Assembly (NCBI GenBank): GCA_035278025.1
Contig: DATEJK010000193.1
Coordinates: forward strand, 1 to 64,000
Reading direction: 5' to 3'
From: JAICWP01 sp035278025
GTDB taxonomy: Bacteria > Acidobacteriota > Terriglobia > Terriglobales > Acidobacteriaceae
DNA length: 64,000 nucleotides
Positions 7,819 to 16,096 of the stretch are shown in pieces (the stretch's first letter is position 1; each line of letters starts with the position of its first letter). Both the position numbers and the translations under genes were made by a program. The notes beneath the pieces are model-generated. The model had not been told where the DNA came from. It was given only the letters and a program-made list of their open reading frames with translations, and did not search any database.

Positions 7819-8472
7819 ATGAGCACTACTACTGCAAATATTTCCGCCGCCCAGGTCAAAGATCTGCGCGAAAAGACCGGCGCTCCCATGATGGATTGCA
7901 AGCAGGCTCTCACTGAGGCCAAGGGCAATCTCGAGCAGGCGGTTATCATCCTGCGAAAAAAGGGCATGGCCTCCATGCAGAAGAAGGCCGCCCGGGTCAC
8001 CAGCGAAGGCTCGGTGGCGAGCTATATCCATGCCGGCGGCAAAATCGGCGTGCTGGTGGAGGTCAACTGCGAGAGCGATTTCGTAGCCCGCACCGAAGAT
8101 TTCAAAGAACTAGTGCACGACGTCGCCATGCACATCGCCGCCAGCGACCCCAAGTTCGTTCGACGCGAGGACGTTACCCCCGAGGCTTTCGAGCGCGAAA
8201 AAGAGATTTACCGTGCCCAGGCCAAGGCTACCGGCAAGCCTGACAACGTGGTGGAGCGCATCGTCGAGGGCAAGATGGGCAAGTTTTACGAGGAGGTCTG
8301 CCTTTACGAGCAGCCCTTCATCAAGGACCAGACGGTCAACATTTCGCAGCTCATCGCCTCCAAGATCGGCAAGCTGGGCGAGAATATCTCGGTGCGCCGC
8401 TTTGCCCGTTTCAAGGTGGGCGACGCCGGCGAGACCATCGCCATCAGCAAGGCGGAGCCGAAGGCGGAGTAA
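7819..8472 (+). CDS. tsf: Translation elongation factor Ts
   Basis: 217 residues from the ATG at 7819, which has GAGGAGAAG 9 bases upstream. EF-Ts is the nucleotide exchange factor for EF-Tu. Seen: the N-terminal UBA-like domain (AAQVKDLREKTGAPMMDCKQAL), the EF-Tu contact motif EVNCESDFVAR, and a C-terminal VNISQLIASKIGKLGENI segment. The length is that of the short form with a single full dimerisation core, as in many non-proteobacteria. A longer in-frame start at 7699 is possible (see that entry). pyrH follows after a repeat element. Confidence 0.97.
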   Translation: MSTTTANISAAQVKDLREKTGAPMMDCKQALTEAKGNLEQAVIILRKKGMASMQKKAARVTSEGSVASYIHAGGKIGVLVEVNCESDFVARTEDFKELVHDVAMHIAASDPKFVRREDVTPEAFEREKEIYRAQAKATGKPDNVVERIVEGKMGKFYEEVCLYEQPFIKDQTVNISQLIASKIGKLGENISVRRFARFKVGDAGETIAISKAEPKAE

Positions 8473-8543
8473 AGGTTTCTCAGGTTTCAAGGTTTCCAGT
8501 GCGCGGCTCCAGAACCTTTGAAACCTTGAAACTTTGAAACCTG
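8472..8543. repeat. GTTTC/GAAAC inverted-repeat element, tsf-pyrH junction
   Basis: The clearest copy: GTTTCAAGGTTTC (8484-8496) is perfectly complementary to GAAACCTTGAAAC (8520-8532), with a 23-base loop and further GTTTC/GAAAC words outside on both arms. It starts at the tsf stop codon. Confidence 0.75.
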
Positions 8544-8564
8544 TGGTGCAAACTCTTCTTACAA

Positions 8565-9287
8565 ATGCCTGCTTCCACACCAGTGTTCAAGCGCATCCTG
8601 CTCAAGCTCTCGGGCGAGGCACTAGCCGCCGGGCAGGGCTTTGGCCTGGAGGGAGAACGCGTACAGGAAATTGCCGCCGAACTGCAGGAAGTTCACGCCT
8701 TGGGTGTGCAGATCGCGGTGGTGGTGGGCGGGGGAAACTTCTTTCGCGGCGTGGCCGAGCAGGCGCGCGAAATGGACCGCGTTTCTGCCGACCATATGGG
8801 CATGCTGGCCACCGTCATCAACGCCCTGGCCCTGCAGGATGCCCTGGAAAAACGCGGAGTCTACACCCGCGTCATGTCGGCCATCGAAATGAACCAGGTT
8901 GCGGAACCTTTTATCCGCCGCCGGGCCATGCGCCATCTGGAAAAGGGACGCCTGGTGGTCTTCGCCGCAGGCACCGGAAATCCTTATTTCTCCACCGATA
9001 CCGCCGCTTCCCTGCGCGCCATGGAAATCAAGGCCGACGTCATACTCAAGGCCACCAAGGTAGACGGCATCTACGACGCCGATCCGGTGCTGGTCAAAGA
9101 CGCCAAGATGTTCGACCAAATCAGCTACATGGATGTGCTCAGGAAGGGACTACAGGTGATGGATTCGACCGCTATCAGCCTGTGCAAGGACAATAACTTG
9201 CCCATCATAATCTTCAACCTCAATCGCCCCGGCAACATCAAGCGCGTCCTCGTTGGCGAAAAAATCGGCTCCCTGGTCAGCGCCTGA
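8565..9287 (+). CDS. pyrH: Uridylate kinase (UMP kinase)
   Basis: 240 residues. It phosphorylates UMP to UDP with ATP and belongs to the amino-acid kinase fold, working as a hexamer. Seen: FKRILLKLSGEAL at the start (phosphate-binding Lys and Gly), VVVGGGNFFRG, GTGNPYFSTDTAA, ILKATKVDGIYDADP and the C-terminal GNIKRVLVGEKIG. The cluster rpsB-tsf-pyrH is widely conserved and normally continues with frr; here no frr follows and the next genes are convergent peptidases. Confidence 0.97.
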   Translation: MPASTPVFKRILLKLSGEALAAGQGFGLEGERVQEIAAELQEVHALGVQIAVVVGGGNFFRGVAEQAREMDRVSADHMGMLATVINALALQDALEKRGVYTRVMSAIEMNQVAEPFIRRRAMRHLEKGRLVVFAAGTGNPYFSTDTAASLRAMEIKADVILKATKVDGIYDADPVLVKDAKMFDQISYMDVLRKGLQVMDSTAISLCKDNNLPIIIFNLNRPGNIKRVLVGEKIGSLVSA

Positions 9288-9454
9288 GGATTGAATAATT
9301 TATAATTTAATGCGCGGTGCTGGCAGTCCCACCCACTCACCGGAAATTCTGCGACGCATACACATGGCTGGATGGAACCATTTCAACCGTCATCCCGTCT
9401 CTGGCGACAGTTGAATAACTCTTGATCCGCGCTCATCCACGTGTAGCCGCTGGA

Positions 9455-9512
9455 ATCAAATTGGTCGGCTGCTCAATTACACAATTACCCGTTTACTCAA
9501 TTGCCACCTCAT
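9455..9512. repeat. CAATTA/TAATTG intergenic word repeat downstream of pyrH
   Basis: The spacer 9288-9508 has no gene. It contains an AT-rich TTTATAATTTAA stretch near 9298 and repeated words CAATTACACAATTACCCG and TACTCAATTG near 9474-9506. Nearly the same words occur in the spacer at 48114-48213. Confidence 0.45.
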
Positions 9513-10990
9513 TTTCCCCCGGCCGCTGTTACCGGGTTGCCATTGGTGTCGTAGACCTCGACCGTGCCGTACTTGCTGAGCACATCTTTGATCTGCTTGC
9601 CGTCGCCCACACACACCACCTGCAGATGGCTCAGATCAACGTATTTGCGCGCCACTCGTTGCACCACCTCCGGCGTCACCTTGGTCACCTCCTCCGGATA
9701 GCGGTCCCAATAATCTTGGGGTAGGCCAAAATATTTTGACGTCATCCAGTAATTCAGCAGCGTAGCCGGATGCTCCAGTGACAAGGCAAAACTCGCCACG
9801 ATCGCGTGACGAGCGTCTTCCAGGTCGCTTTCCTTCACGGCCTCATCGCGAATCCGCTTCAGCTCCCCCATCAGTTCGTGCATTGAGCCGTCGGTCACCG
9901 CGTTACGCACCTGTGTTTCCGCAATGAAGGTTCCGGGGTAGGTGTCCGCCGTGTAATAGCTGTAGGCTCCGTAGGTGTAGCCTTTTTCTTCACGCAGGTT
10001 CAGGAACAGCCGTCCGGTTGCACCTTCGCCCAGAATGCGGTTCATCACCCGCAAGGGGATGAAGTCGGGGTCGGTGCGGCGCAGCGCGAAGTTTCCGGCT
10101 ACGATATCGGTTTGCACTGAGCCTGGCCGGTCCACCAGGTAGACCTTGGCTGGAGCCGGCGCGGGCAAGGCCGCCAGCTTGGGCTCGCTCACCGGCTGCT
10201 TCTTCCAGGTGCCGAAATACTTCTCGATCAGTGCCATCACCTGCTTGGACTGTACGTCCCCAGCGACGCCCAGGATGGCGTTATTGGGAACGTAGTATTG
10301 CTCGTGGAACTGCTTGAGCTGCTCGCTGGAGACCGCCTTCACCGAAGCCGGGGTGGGCGCGATCACCGCTGCGGGGAAATCGCGGTACAGCACACGATGG
10401 AAGCGCTCCATGCCCAGAAAATCCGGGCTGGCGCGCTCCTGCTCCAGATCGGCCAGTTGTCGCGCCTTGTACTTGGCCAGTTCGTCCTGGGGGAAGGTGG
10501 GATTTATCACCATGTCGGACATCAGGTCCAGCAGCTTGTCGGTGTTTTCGACCAGCCCGGAGGCGACCACCTGGGAGTGGCTGGAACCAAAGGCCGCGCT
10601 GGGGTTGATGGCGGCGCCAATGGCGTCGATTTCCGAAGCCAGCTGGGCGCTGTTGCGGTGGGTGGTGCCCTCGCGCATCATGTCGGCGGTAAATTGGGCC
10701 AAGCCGGGCAAGTCTTTGGGATCCTGCAGCGCGCCTGATTTGATCCATAGCGCAAAATCCACCGTTGGGAGCTCGTGCCGCTCCAGCACCAGTACCGTCA
10801 GCCCATTGGGCAAATGGAACTCCTGCGGTTTCGGCAGCGTTACCTGCAAAACCTGCTTGTTGACAGGAGCGCGGTTCAGGCGCTGCACCGCGGTAATGGG
10901 AACGGACTTGCTGCTCTCCTGCGCCCCGGCCATCAGCTCCAGGCTGAGCACGCTAACGATGAAAGCCAATAAAAATCGGTTTCGTTTCAT
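9509..10990 (-). CDS. M16-family peptidase subunit without zinc motif (non-catalytic partner)
   Basis: 493 residues with a signal peptide (about 1-23). It has the M16 (insulinase/pitrilysin) fold, but the segment that should hold HxxEH reads LPGLAQFTADMMREGT, so zinc cannot be bound. The C-terminal half keeps the Arg/Tyr pair region LREEKGYTYGAYSYY, which binds substrate in heterodimeric bacterial M16 proteases. It lies 10 bases after the active M16 gene in the same operon, so the two probably form an active/inactive pair in the periplasm. Confidence 0.9.
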   Translation of the reverse strand: MKRNRFLLAFIVSVLSLELMAGAQESSKSVPITAVQRLNRAPVNKQVLQVTLPKPQEFHLPNGLTVLVLERHELPTVDFALWIKSGALQDPKDLPGLAQFTADMMREGTTHRNSAQLASEIDAIGAAINPSAAFGSSHSQVVASGLVENTDKLLDLMSDMVINPTFPQDELAKYKARQLADLEQERASPDFLGMERFHRVLYRDFPAAVIAPTPASVKAVSSEQLKQFHEQYYVPNNAILGVAGDVQSKQVMALIEKYFGTWKKQPVSEPKLAALPAPAPAKVYLVDRPGSVQTDIVAGNFALRRTDPDFIPLRVMNRILGEGATGRLFLNLREEKGYTYGAYSYYTADTYPGTFIAETQVRNAVTDGSMHELMGELKRIRDEAVKESDLEDARHAIVASFALSLEHPATLLNYWMTSKYFGLPQDYWDRYPEEVTKVTPEVVQRVARKYVDLSHLQVVCVGDGKQIKDVLSKYGTVEVYDTNGNPVTAAGGK

Positions 10991-11000
10991 GGCAGACTCC

Positions 11001-12368
11001 CTATCTTCCCCCGGCGGAGGCGCCGGCTGGTGGTTCGGGCAGGGTGGTCACTACCGCCCGCTCCGTCGCCACCAGGTATTTCTGAGCCGCGGCCTTTACT
11101 TGCTCCGCGGTCACTTTGTAATACTTGCCCATGATGGTGTTGATCAGCTCGGGATCATTGAAGAACACCGCATACTGCCCAATGCGGATGGCGGTGCGCA
11201 GGTTCGACTCCCGCGTCTGGATCATGCTGCGCCGGTACTGGGTGCGCGCCTTCTCCATCTCCGCAGCCGTCACCCCGTCCTTGGCTACGCCGTTAATCTC
11301 CTTGTAAATCGCCAACTCCAGGTCCTCCGGCTTAACTCCCGGGCGCGGCGTGGCCATCACGTAGAACAGGCTGGGCCCGCGGCGCGCGTCCGCCTGCACC
11401 TGGATGGCGGTTGCCAGCTGTTGTTCCTTTACCAGGCGCTGGTAGAAGCGGGAGCTTTCTCCCTGTCCCAGAATGTCCCCCAGCACCTGCAGGGCGTAGT
11501 TGTCAGGCGTGTTGCCGGGCGGGGTGTGGTAAGAAATCAGAACCATGGGCAGGCGCGCCAGCGGATCGTAGATGGTCTCGCGGCGCTCGCCGTAGTGCTG
11601 ATCCTCCGTCATGTCGGGCTGCGGCGGAGTGGGCTGCCGCGGAATCGCCGCAAAATATTTCTTCACTTTTTCCAGCGCCACCGCCGGATCGAAATCGCCT
11701 ACCAGGGTGAGCACCGCATTGTTGGGCGCGTAATAGATGCGAAAGAAGTCCTGCACGTCTGCCAGCGTGGCCTCATTCAGGTCGCGCATGGAGCCGATTA
11801 CCGAGTGCTTATAGGCGAAGTTGTCGAAGGAGAGATTGTCGATTTCCAGATACGATTTGCCGTAGGGCTGGTTGTCAATGCCCAGCCGCCGCTCTTCCTG
11901 TACCGCGTTGCGCTGGTTGTCGAGATTGGGCTGGTTCACCGCCAGGTGTGCCATGCGGTCGGCTTCCAGGAAAAGCGCCAGGTCGAGCTGGTTCTTGGGC
12001 AGCACTTCGAAGTAATTGGTGCGGTCCTCGGTGGTGGTTCCGTTTATGCCGCCGCCGTTGTTCTCCACCAGGATGAAGTGCTCGCCCTTGCCCACGTTCT
12101 GCGAGCCTTCGAACATCATGTGCTCAAACAGATGGGCGAAACCGGTGCGCCCCGGCCGTTCGTTACGCGACCCCACGTTATAGGTGAGGCAAATGCCGAA
12201 TACCGGGGCGGCGTGGTCGGGAGCCAGGATCACACGCAAGCCATTGTCCAGGTGCACATCCTGCAATGGCAGCGGCGGCAGCTTGGGCCCCGGTGCGGCC
12301 GTCTGGGCCAGAACAGGCAGGGCAAGCAACACCGCCAGCGCCGGGGCAAGCAACAGTCTTCTTCGCAT
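11001..12368 (-). CDS. Zinc metalloprotease, M16 family, catalytic subunit
   Basis: 455 residues from the ATG at 12368, with GAGG 9 bases upstream; a GTG or ATG further out would lengthen it by 8 residues and spoil the signal peptide (about 1-22, ending LAQ). The inverted zinc motif is intact: HLFEH at 79-83, with the third ligand expected in QEERR (158-160). M16 enzymes of this size degrade peptides. First gene of a two-gene operon with the inactive subunit downstream. Confidence 0.93.
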   Translation of the reverse strand: MRRRLLLAPALAVLLALPVLAQTAAPGPKLPPLPLQDVHLDNGLRVILAPDHAAPVFGICLTYNVGSRNERPGRTGFAHLFEHMMFEGSQNVGKGEHFILVENNGGGINGTTTEDRTNYFEVLPKNQLDLALFLEADRMAHLAVNQPNLDNQRNAVQEERRLGIDNQPYGKSYLEIDNLSFDNFAYKHSVIGSMRDLNEATLADVQDFFRIYYAPNNAVLTLVGDFDPAVALEKVKKYFAAIPRQPTPPQPDMTEDQHYGERRETIYDPLARLPMVLISYHTPPGNTPDNYALQVLGDILGQGESSRFYQRLVKEQQLATAIQVQADARRGPSLFYVMATPRPGVKPEDLELAIYKEINGVAKDGVTAAEMEKARTQYRRSMIQTRESNLRTAIRIGQYAVFFNDPELINTIMGKYYKVTAEQVKAAAQKYLVATERAVVTTLPEPPAGASAGGR

Positions 12369-12392
12369 GGTTTGTACCTCAGATATGGTCAA

Positions 12393-12562
12393 AACTGGAC
12401 CTTTTGCGGGGTGCTAAGCAGTGTAACAGACGGACGAGGCGGGAAATGGTCAACTTGATGACTTGCAGATTGACGATTTGACCCGCAGCCCAGCCGGTAT
12501 GCCTGGCCAGCAGCGAAATAATGTAACCAGGGGAATGCTGACTCCTGAGCCCGGACTCCTGG
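12393..12562. other. Spacer with word repeats, no gene
   Basis: It holds ACTTGCAGATTGACGATTTG (12461-12480), related to the GATTGAAGATT words elsewhere, and a pair of ACTCCTG words (12540 and 12556). Nothing coding was seen. Confidence 0.35.
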
Positions 12563-13561
12563 CTACTGCCCCATCACTATCACCGCTGCCCCATCAATGG
12601 CGTCCTTTTTCAGGGCGAGCAGCGCCCCGTTGGCCTGTTCCAGGGAGAATTGCGTTGTCCTGGGCCGCAGCCCGATTTCCGCCGCGGTGCGCAGAAAGTC
12701 GCGCCCATCCGCCCGCGTCATGTTGGCTACGCTGCGCATCTGGCGCTCGCCCCACAGCAGGCGGTCGTAATCGAATTCCGGCATATGGTCCAGGTGAATG
12801 GCGTTGATTGCCACCACGCCTCCTTTGCGCAAGCTGCCCAGGGCGGCCAGCACCACGGCACCGCTGGGCGCGAAGGTGATGGCGCGGTCAAGCTCTTCGG
12901 GTGGCTGCTCCGTTTCGGCTCCCACCCACTCCGCTCCCAGCGACTGGGCCAGTTTGCGGTGCGATTCACCCCTCGTAGACACGTATACCTTGCACTTCCA
13001 GGCATGCAGGACAGGAAGCGCCAGGTGCGCCGAGGCGCCGAAACCGAACAGTCCCACCCGCTCACCCGCCTCGACGCCCGCTACCCGCAGGCTGCGGAAG
13101 CCGATAATGCCAGCGCACAACAGCGGCGCCGCGTGCAGATCGTCCAGCGCCTCTGGCAAGGGATACACCCAATCGGCGCGCGCCGCGGCATACTCCGCAT
13201 ATCCGCCGTTCACGCTGTAGCCGGTGAAGATGGGCGCGTCGCACAGGTTTTCCATCCCCCGCTTGCAATACCAGCAGGTGCCATCGTTACCGCCCATCCA
13301 GGAAACGCCCACCCGCGCACCCAGCGGCATCTCCGCCGTTGCCCCACCCGCCACTTCGCCCACAATCTGGTGTCCAGGCACCACCTGCTTGTGCTTCGGC
13401 GGCAGCTCGCCTTCTACAATGTGCAGATCGGTGCGGCAGACGCCGCAGGCCCGTACCCGCAGCAGCACCTGACCCGGCCCGGGCTCGGGCATGGGAATTT
13501 CACGGATCTCCAGGGGGCGCTGCGAGGCTTCCCGCGGCGAACTCAGCACGGCAGCTTTCAT
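12563..13561 (-). CDS. Zinc-binding alcohol dehydrogenase family protein
   Basis: 332 residues of the medium-chain dehydrogenase/reductase family. The catalytic zinc region is complete: CGVCRTDLH (Cys37-region) and GHQIVGEV with the expected His-Glu. The structural zinc loop reads NDGTCWYCKRGMENLC, with three of the four usual Cys and Asp or Asn in place of the first. The Rossmann segment is GLFGFGASAHLALPVL. It resembles the TIGR02822 group of NAD(P)-dependent alcohol dehydrogenases of unknown natural substrate. It stands alone. Confidence 0.88.
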   Translation of the reverse strand: MKAAVLSSPREASQRPLEIREIPMPEPGPGQVLLRVRACGVCRTDLHIVEGELPPKHKQVVPGHQIVGEVAGGATAEMPLGARVGVSWMGGNDGTCWYCKRGMENLCDAPIFTGYSVNGGYAEYAAARADWVYPLPEALDDLHAAPLLCAGIIGFRSLRVAGVEAGERVGLFGFGASAHLALPVLHAWKCKVYVSTRGESHRKLAQSLGAEWVGAETEQPPEELDRAITFAPSGAVVLAALGSLRKGGVVAINAIHLDHMPEFDYDRLLWGERQMRSVANMTRADGRDFLRTAAEIGLRPRTTQFSLEQANGALLALKKDAIDGAAVIVMGQ

Positions 13562-13773
13562 GGCCCACCCTCGCTCTTCTCATTTTCGCATCTCAGCTGG
13601 ACTGTGTGGCCTCAGGAAGAAGTCCTGTAGGCAGGCTACCTTGTCGGTTCCAACTGCGGGCCGTTGAGACTGCAAGGGTCCTTTATCAGCATTTATCGCG
13701 ACTTTCAACTATCCCGACAGCGACCGGGAATTTCACCTTTTGCCAGAAGCCGCGCAGGCCGGCATAACCCTCA

Positions 13774-14118
13774 TCATCGGCAATGGAACGTGGCCTGCAT
13801 TGTCGCCGTAATTACCTGCGTTGCTTTCTGCCGGAGATACTTTGGATGGTTCTGCAGGAACCGGGTCACCAGCTTCTTCATGTCCTCGTCGGAAACTCCG
13901 CGCACGCAGGCGCTGGCGCTCTTGATGAAACCAGCCTGCTCGGTAACTCCGCGAATGTAGCCCAGACAGAATGTGTGCGCCAGAGCATTCAGGCTGGCGT
14001 CCTTGGTATTGGCCTCGCATAAAGCCTGCAAGTCTCGGCCATCGGAAAGATCATAAGGAGTCTGCGCCCAAACCGCCGTCCCCGCCAGGAACAGTGCCAT
14101 TAGCAATAAGGTTTTCAT
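13774..14118 (-). CDS. Small exported protein, Rap1a/Tai-like
   Basis: 114 residues with a signal peptide (about 1-18, ending VWAQ). Start at 14118 because GAGAGG lies just upstream; an ATG 15 bases earlier would itself overlap that site. The mature part has four Cys (ALCEA, FCLGY, ACVRG, FHCR) and a C-terminal FLQNHPKYLRQKATQVITATMQ, which is the pattern of the Rap1a/Tai domain. That domain was named from type VI secretion immunity proteins, but no effector or secretion gene is nearby, so the job is unknown. Confidence 0.7.
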   Translation of the reverse strand: MKTLLLMALFLAGTAVWAQTPYDLSDGRDLQALCEANTKDASLNALAHTFCLGYIRGVTEQAGFIKSASACVRGVSDEDMKKLVTRFLQNHPKYLRQKATQVITATMQATFHCR

Positions 14119-14318
14119 TGCGCCTCTCTTCACGGCATTTTAAATGGGAGACCTGAAAACGGGCAGTGCTTGCTGGGTTCACCCCTAATACAGGGGCTCT
14201 AAATGCCCCGGACACGGCTGAAGCCCTGACAAGCCATTCGTTCCACATCGGCGCGTCCGGGCCTGGGCCGTGCGATACCGCAATTTCGAACACATGGGCT
14301 TTATGCCCTGGGGAGGTA

Positions 14319-14948
14319 TCAGTAGGTCACCAGAGGCGCCTGGAAAAGATAGAAATTGCTGCTCAACTGTTTCAGGGCGAATTCCACGGCATCAAGCACC
14401 GCGATGCGCCGGGCTTTGAAGTTCCGTAGGTCAGTTAACACCATGTACTCGCCGCGGGGGCGTCCTTTGCTCAAGCGCGCCGGCCGTATAATCACCCACT
14501 GCAACCCGGTACCGCGTATCAATTCCTCTTGATGGTCGCGGTCTTCGTAAACCTGCTTGAGGAAAAGCGGCTGGATGATTTTGTCGTAGAAAAACCCACA
14601 ATGGCCACGACTGTCTCCCGCGCCGCAGGCGCTGATGCAAATCAGCCGTCCCACCCCATGCTTCTCCATCATGCGGATCAGATTGGCCGTGCCTTCCCAG
14701 AGGTAAGTAGTGGGCCGGCGCGTGGCCTTCTGCATCAGCCAGCAAACCACTGCCTCCTGATTCTCCACCGCGGGTCCCAACGAGCTCTCGTCGAGCACGT
14801 CTCCGGCAAATACCCGATGCCGGGGACGGCGCCAGCGAAGCCGCGGCCGCTTCCGCTCCAAGGCCGTAACTTCGTGTCCCTCCGCCTGTGCCTGCTCTAT
14901 AAGTTGCCGTCGTATCCGCTTGGATGAGGCGATCACCAGTACTCTCAT
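14319..14948 (-). CDS. NAD(P)H-binding SDR-like protein with degenerate dinucleotide motif
   Basis: 209 residues with the layout of an atypical short-chain reductase (NmrA or biliverdin-reductase-B type): beta-alpha start MRVLVIASSKRIRRQLIEQA, then VFAGDVLDESSLGPAV, VGRLICISACGAG and the late LQWVIIRPARL. The Gly-rich GxxGxxG expected in the first loop is replaced by ASSKRIR, so cofactor binding is doubtful. Function is unknown. The GTTTC/GAAAC element lies just upstream. Confidence 0.65.
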   Translation of the reverse strand: MRVLVIASSKRIRRQLIEQAQAEGHEVTALERKRPRLRWRRPRHRVFAGDVLDESSLGPAVENQEAVVCWLMQKATRRPTTYLWEGTANLIRMMEKHGVGRLICISACGAGDSRGHCGFFYDKIIQPLFLKQVYEDRDHQEELIRGTGLQWVIIRPARLSKGRPRGEYMVLTDLRNFKARRIAVLDAVEFALKQLSSNFYLFQAPLVTY

Positions 14949-14959
14949 GTGAACTCAAC

Positions 14960-15017
14960 TTTCGAGTTTCAGGTCCTCGTTGGGCGCATAATCAGGACGG
15001 CACTTGAAACTCGAAAC
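14960..15017. repeat. GTTTC/GAAAC inverted-repeat element upstream of the SDR-like gene
   Basis: TTTCGAGTTTCA (14960-14971) is perfectly complementary to TGAAACTCGAAA (15005-15016), with AGGTCCT/AGGAC words inside. Same class as those in the ribosomal cluster. The rest of the spacer up to 15232 shows nothing. Confidence 0.65.
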
Positions 15018-15232
15018 CGCGCTTCCATTAAAATCCTAGCCCGGCTCCTCCAAATGGCAAGTAACCTCAGGCGCAGGCAATCCTGCTCCGGCATTGTCCT
15101 CCCGGACATGCCTCCCCCTGCCCTATTTCCCGTCGCTTGCGAACCTGGCCATGCTCCTGCTGTCCACCTTTCTCGCGCCAGGTTGGACCTGTGTCATGTT
15201 CCGAAGCCAGCCAAGTGACGTAGATTGGTGTT

Positions 15233-15946
15233 GTGAGCCAGCTCAACGCTCTCGTCCTCACTCGCGACCCCCGTTCCACTGCTCGTTTGCTGGCCCCCTT
15301 GCACCAGTGGGGAGTGCTGGCTGAGGTGGAATCGGAGCCTGACTACGCCATTGCTGCCCTCCTCCGCCGGCACTTTGATGGCTTCATTGCCGATTTCACC
15401 AGCGTGCCTGGTGTAAGCGAGGCCATCGGTGCCATCCGTTCCGCCACGGCCTGCAAAGCCACCCCCATTCTCGCCCTTGTGGACGACTCTATCAGCGTGC
15501 AATCTGCCCTCGAGGGCGGAGCAAATTCAGCCCTCAACAAGGGGTCGTCTCCGGCCCGCTCCCGGCCCTACCTGCGCATTTCCCTGCTGCTGATGACGCG
15601 CGAGCACCTGCGTTACTTCCGTTACCCGGTGGACACCCCCGCCGCTATTACCTACGCCGGCGGACCCACACTGGAGGCTCGCACCGTGAATGTCAGCAAC
15701 GAAGGTTTGGCGCTGCGCCTGACCCACCCTATGCGCGTGACCCGGACCGTACGAGCCCGCTTTCAGTTGCCTACCCCCAACCCCACCGTGGTGGTCGCTA
15801 CCGGCCACACCGCCTGGATGGATAACCAGGGCCGCATTGGACTGCGTTTCCTCTATATGCCCGAGCCCTCCCGCGGCCGCTTCCAGCAGTACATGGCGGA
15901 GATGCACAGCCGAGCCGGCAACCACCTGACCCGGTCCTGCTCCTGA
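15233..15946 (+). CDS. PilZ-domain protein with receiver-like N-terminus
   Basis: 237 residues, GTG start at 15233. The first ~110 residues look like a degenerate response-regulator receiver (NALVLTRDPRSTARLL, DGFIADFTS, TPILALVDD) without the usual acidic pocket. The second half is a PilZ domain: an Arg-rich entry (HLRYFRYPVDTPA), NVSNEGLAL matching [DN]xSxxG, and a closing GRIGLRFLYM. PilZ domains bind cyclic di-GMP. The RxxxR motif is only partly kept, so binding is probable but not certain. Likely role: c-di-GMP-dependent control. Confidence 0.75.
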   Translation: MSQLNALVLTRDPRSTARLLAPLHQWGVLAEVESEPDYAIAALLRRHFDGFIADFTSVPGVSEAIGAIRSATACKATPILALVDDSISVQSALEGGANSALNKGSSPARSRPYLRISLLLMTREHLRYFRYPVDTPAAITYAGGPTLEARTVNVSNEGLALRLTHPMRVTRTVRARFQLPTPNPTVVVATGHTAWMDNQGRIGLRFLYMPEPSRGRFQQYMAEMHSRAGNHLTRSCS

Positions 15947-16044
15947 AGTCTGCCGTGCGCTCGTAGCCACCGGCTTTAGTCTCCCGGACTCCTCGGACCC
16001 TGTTCGCAGGACGAAGCGCAGCCATGGCCAAACGGTGCTTCCGC

Positions 16045-16074
16045 AAAAAAAAAACGCGCGCCCTAAAGCGCGCG
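16045..16074 (-). terminator. Rho-independent terminator of the S41 protein gene
   Basis: On the minus strand a 7-bp CGCGCGC/GCGCGCG stem (arms 16068-16074 and 16055-16061) with a 6-base loop is followed by ten T (16054-16045). Confidence 0.88.
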
Positions 16075-16096
16075 ATTCGTGAAAGCGGGCGAAAGC

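Noticed and set aside
10314..12458. 714-codon open frame on the plus strand
   Set aside because: It lies antisense to the two M16 peptidase genes, whose protein families, signal peptides and start sites are clear; the frame is a by-product of high GC content.
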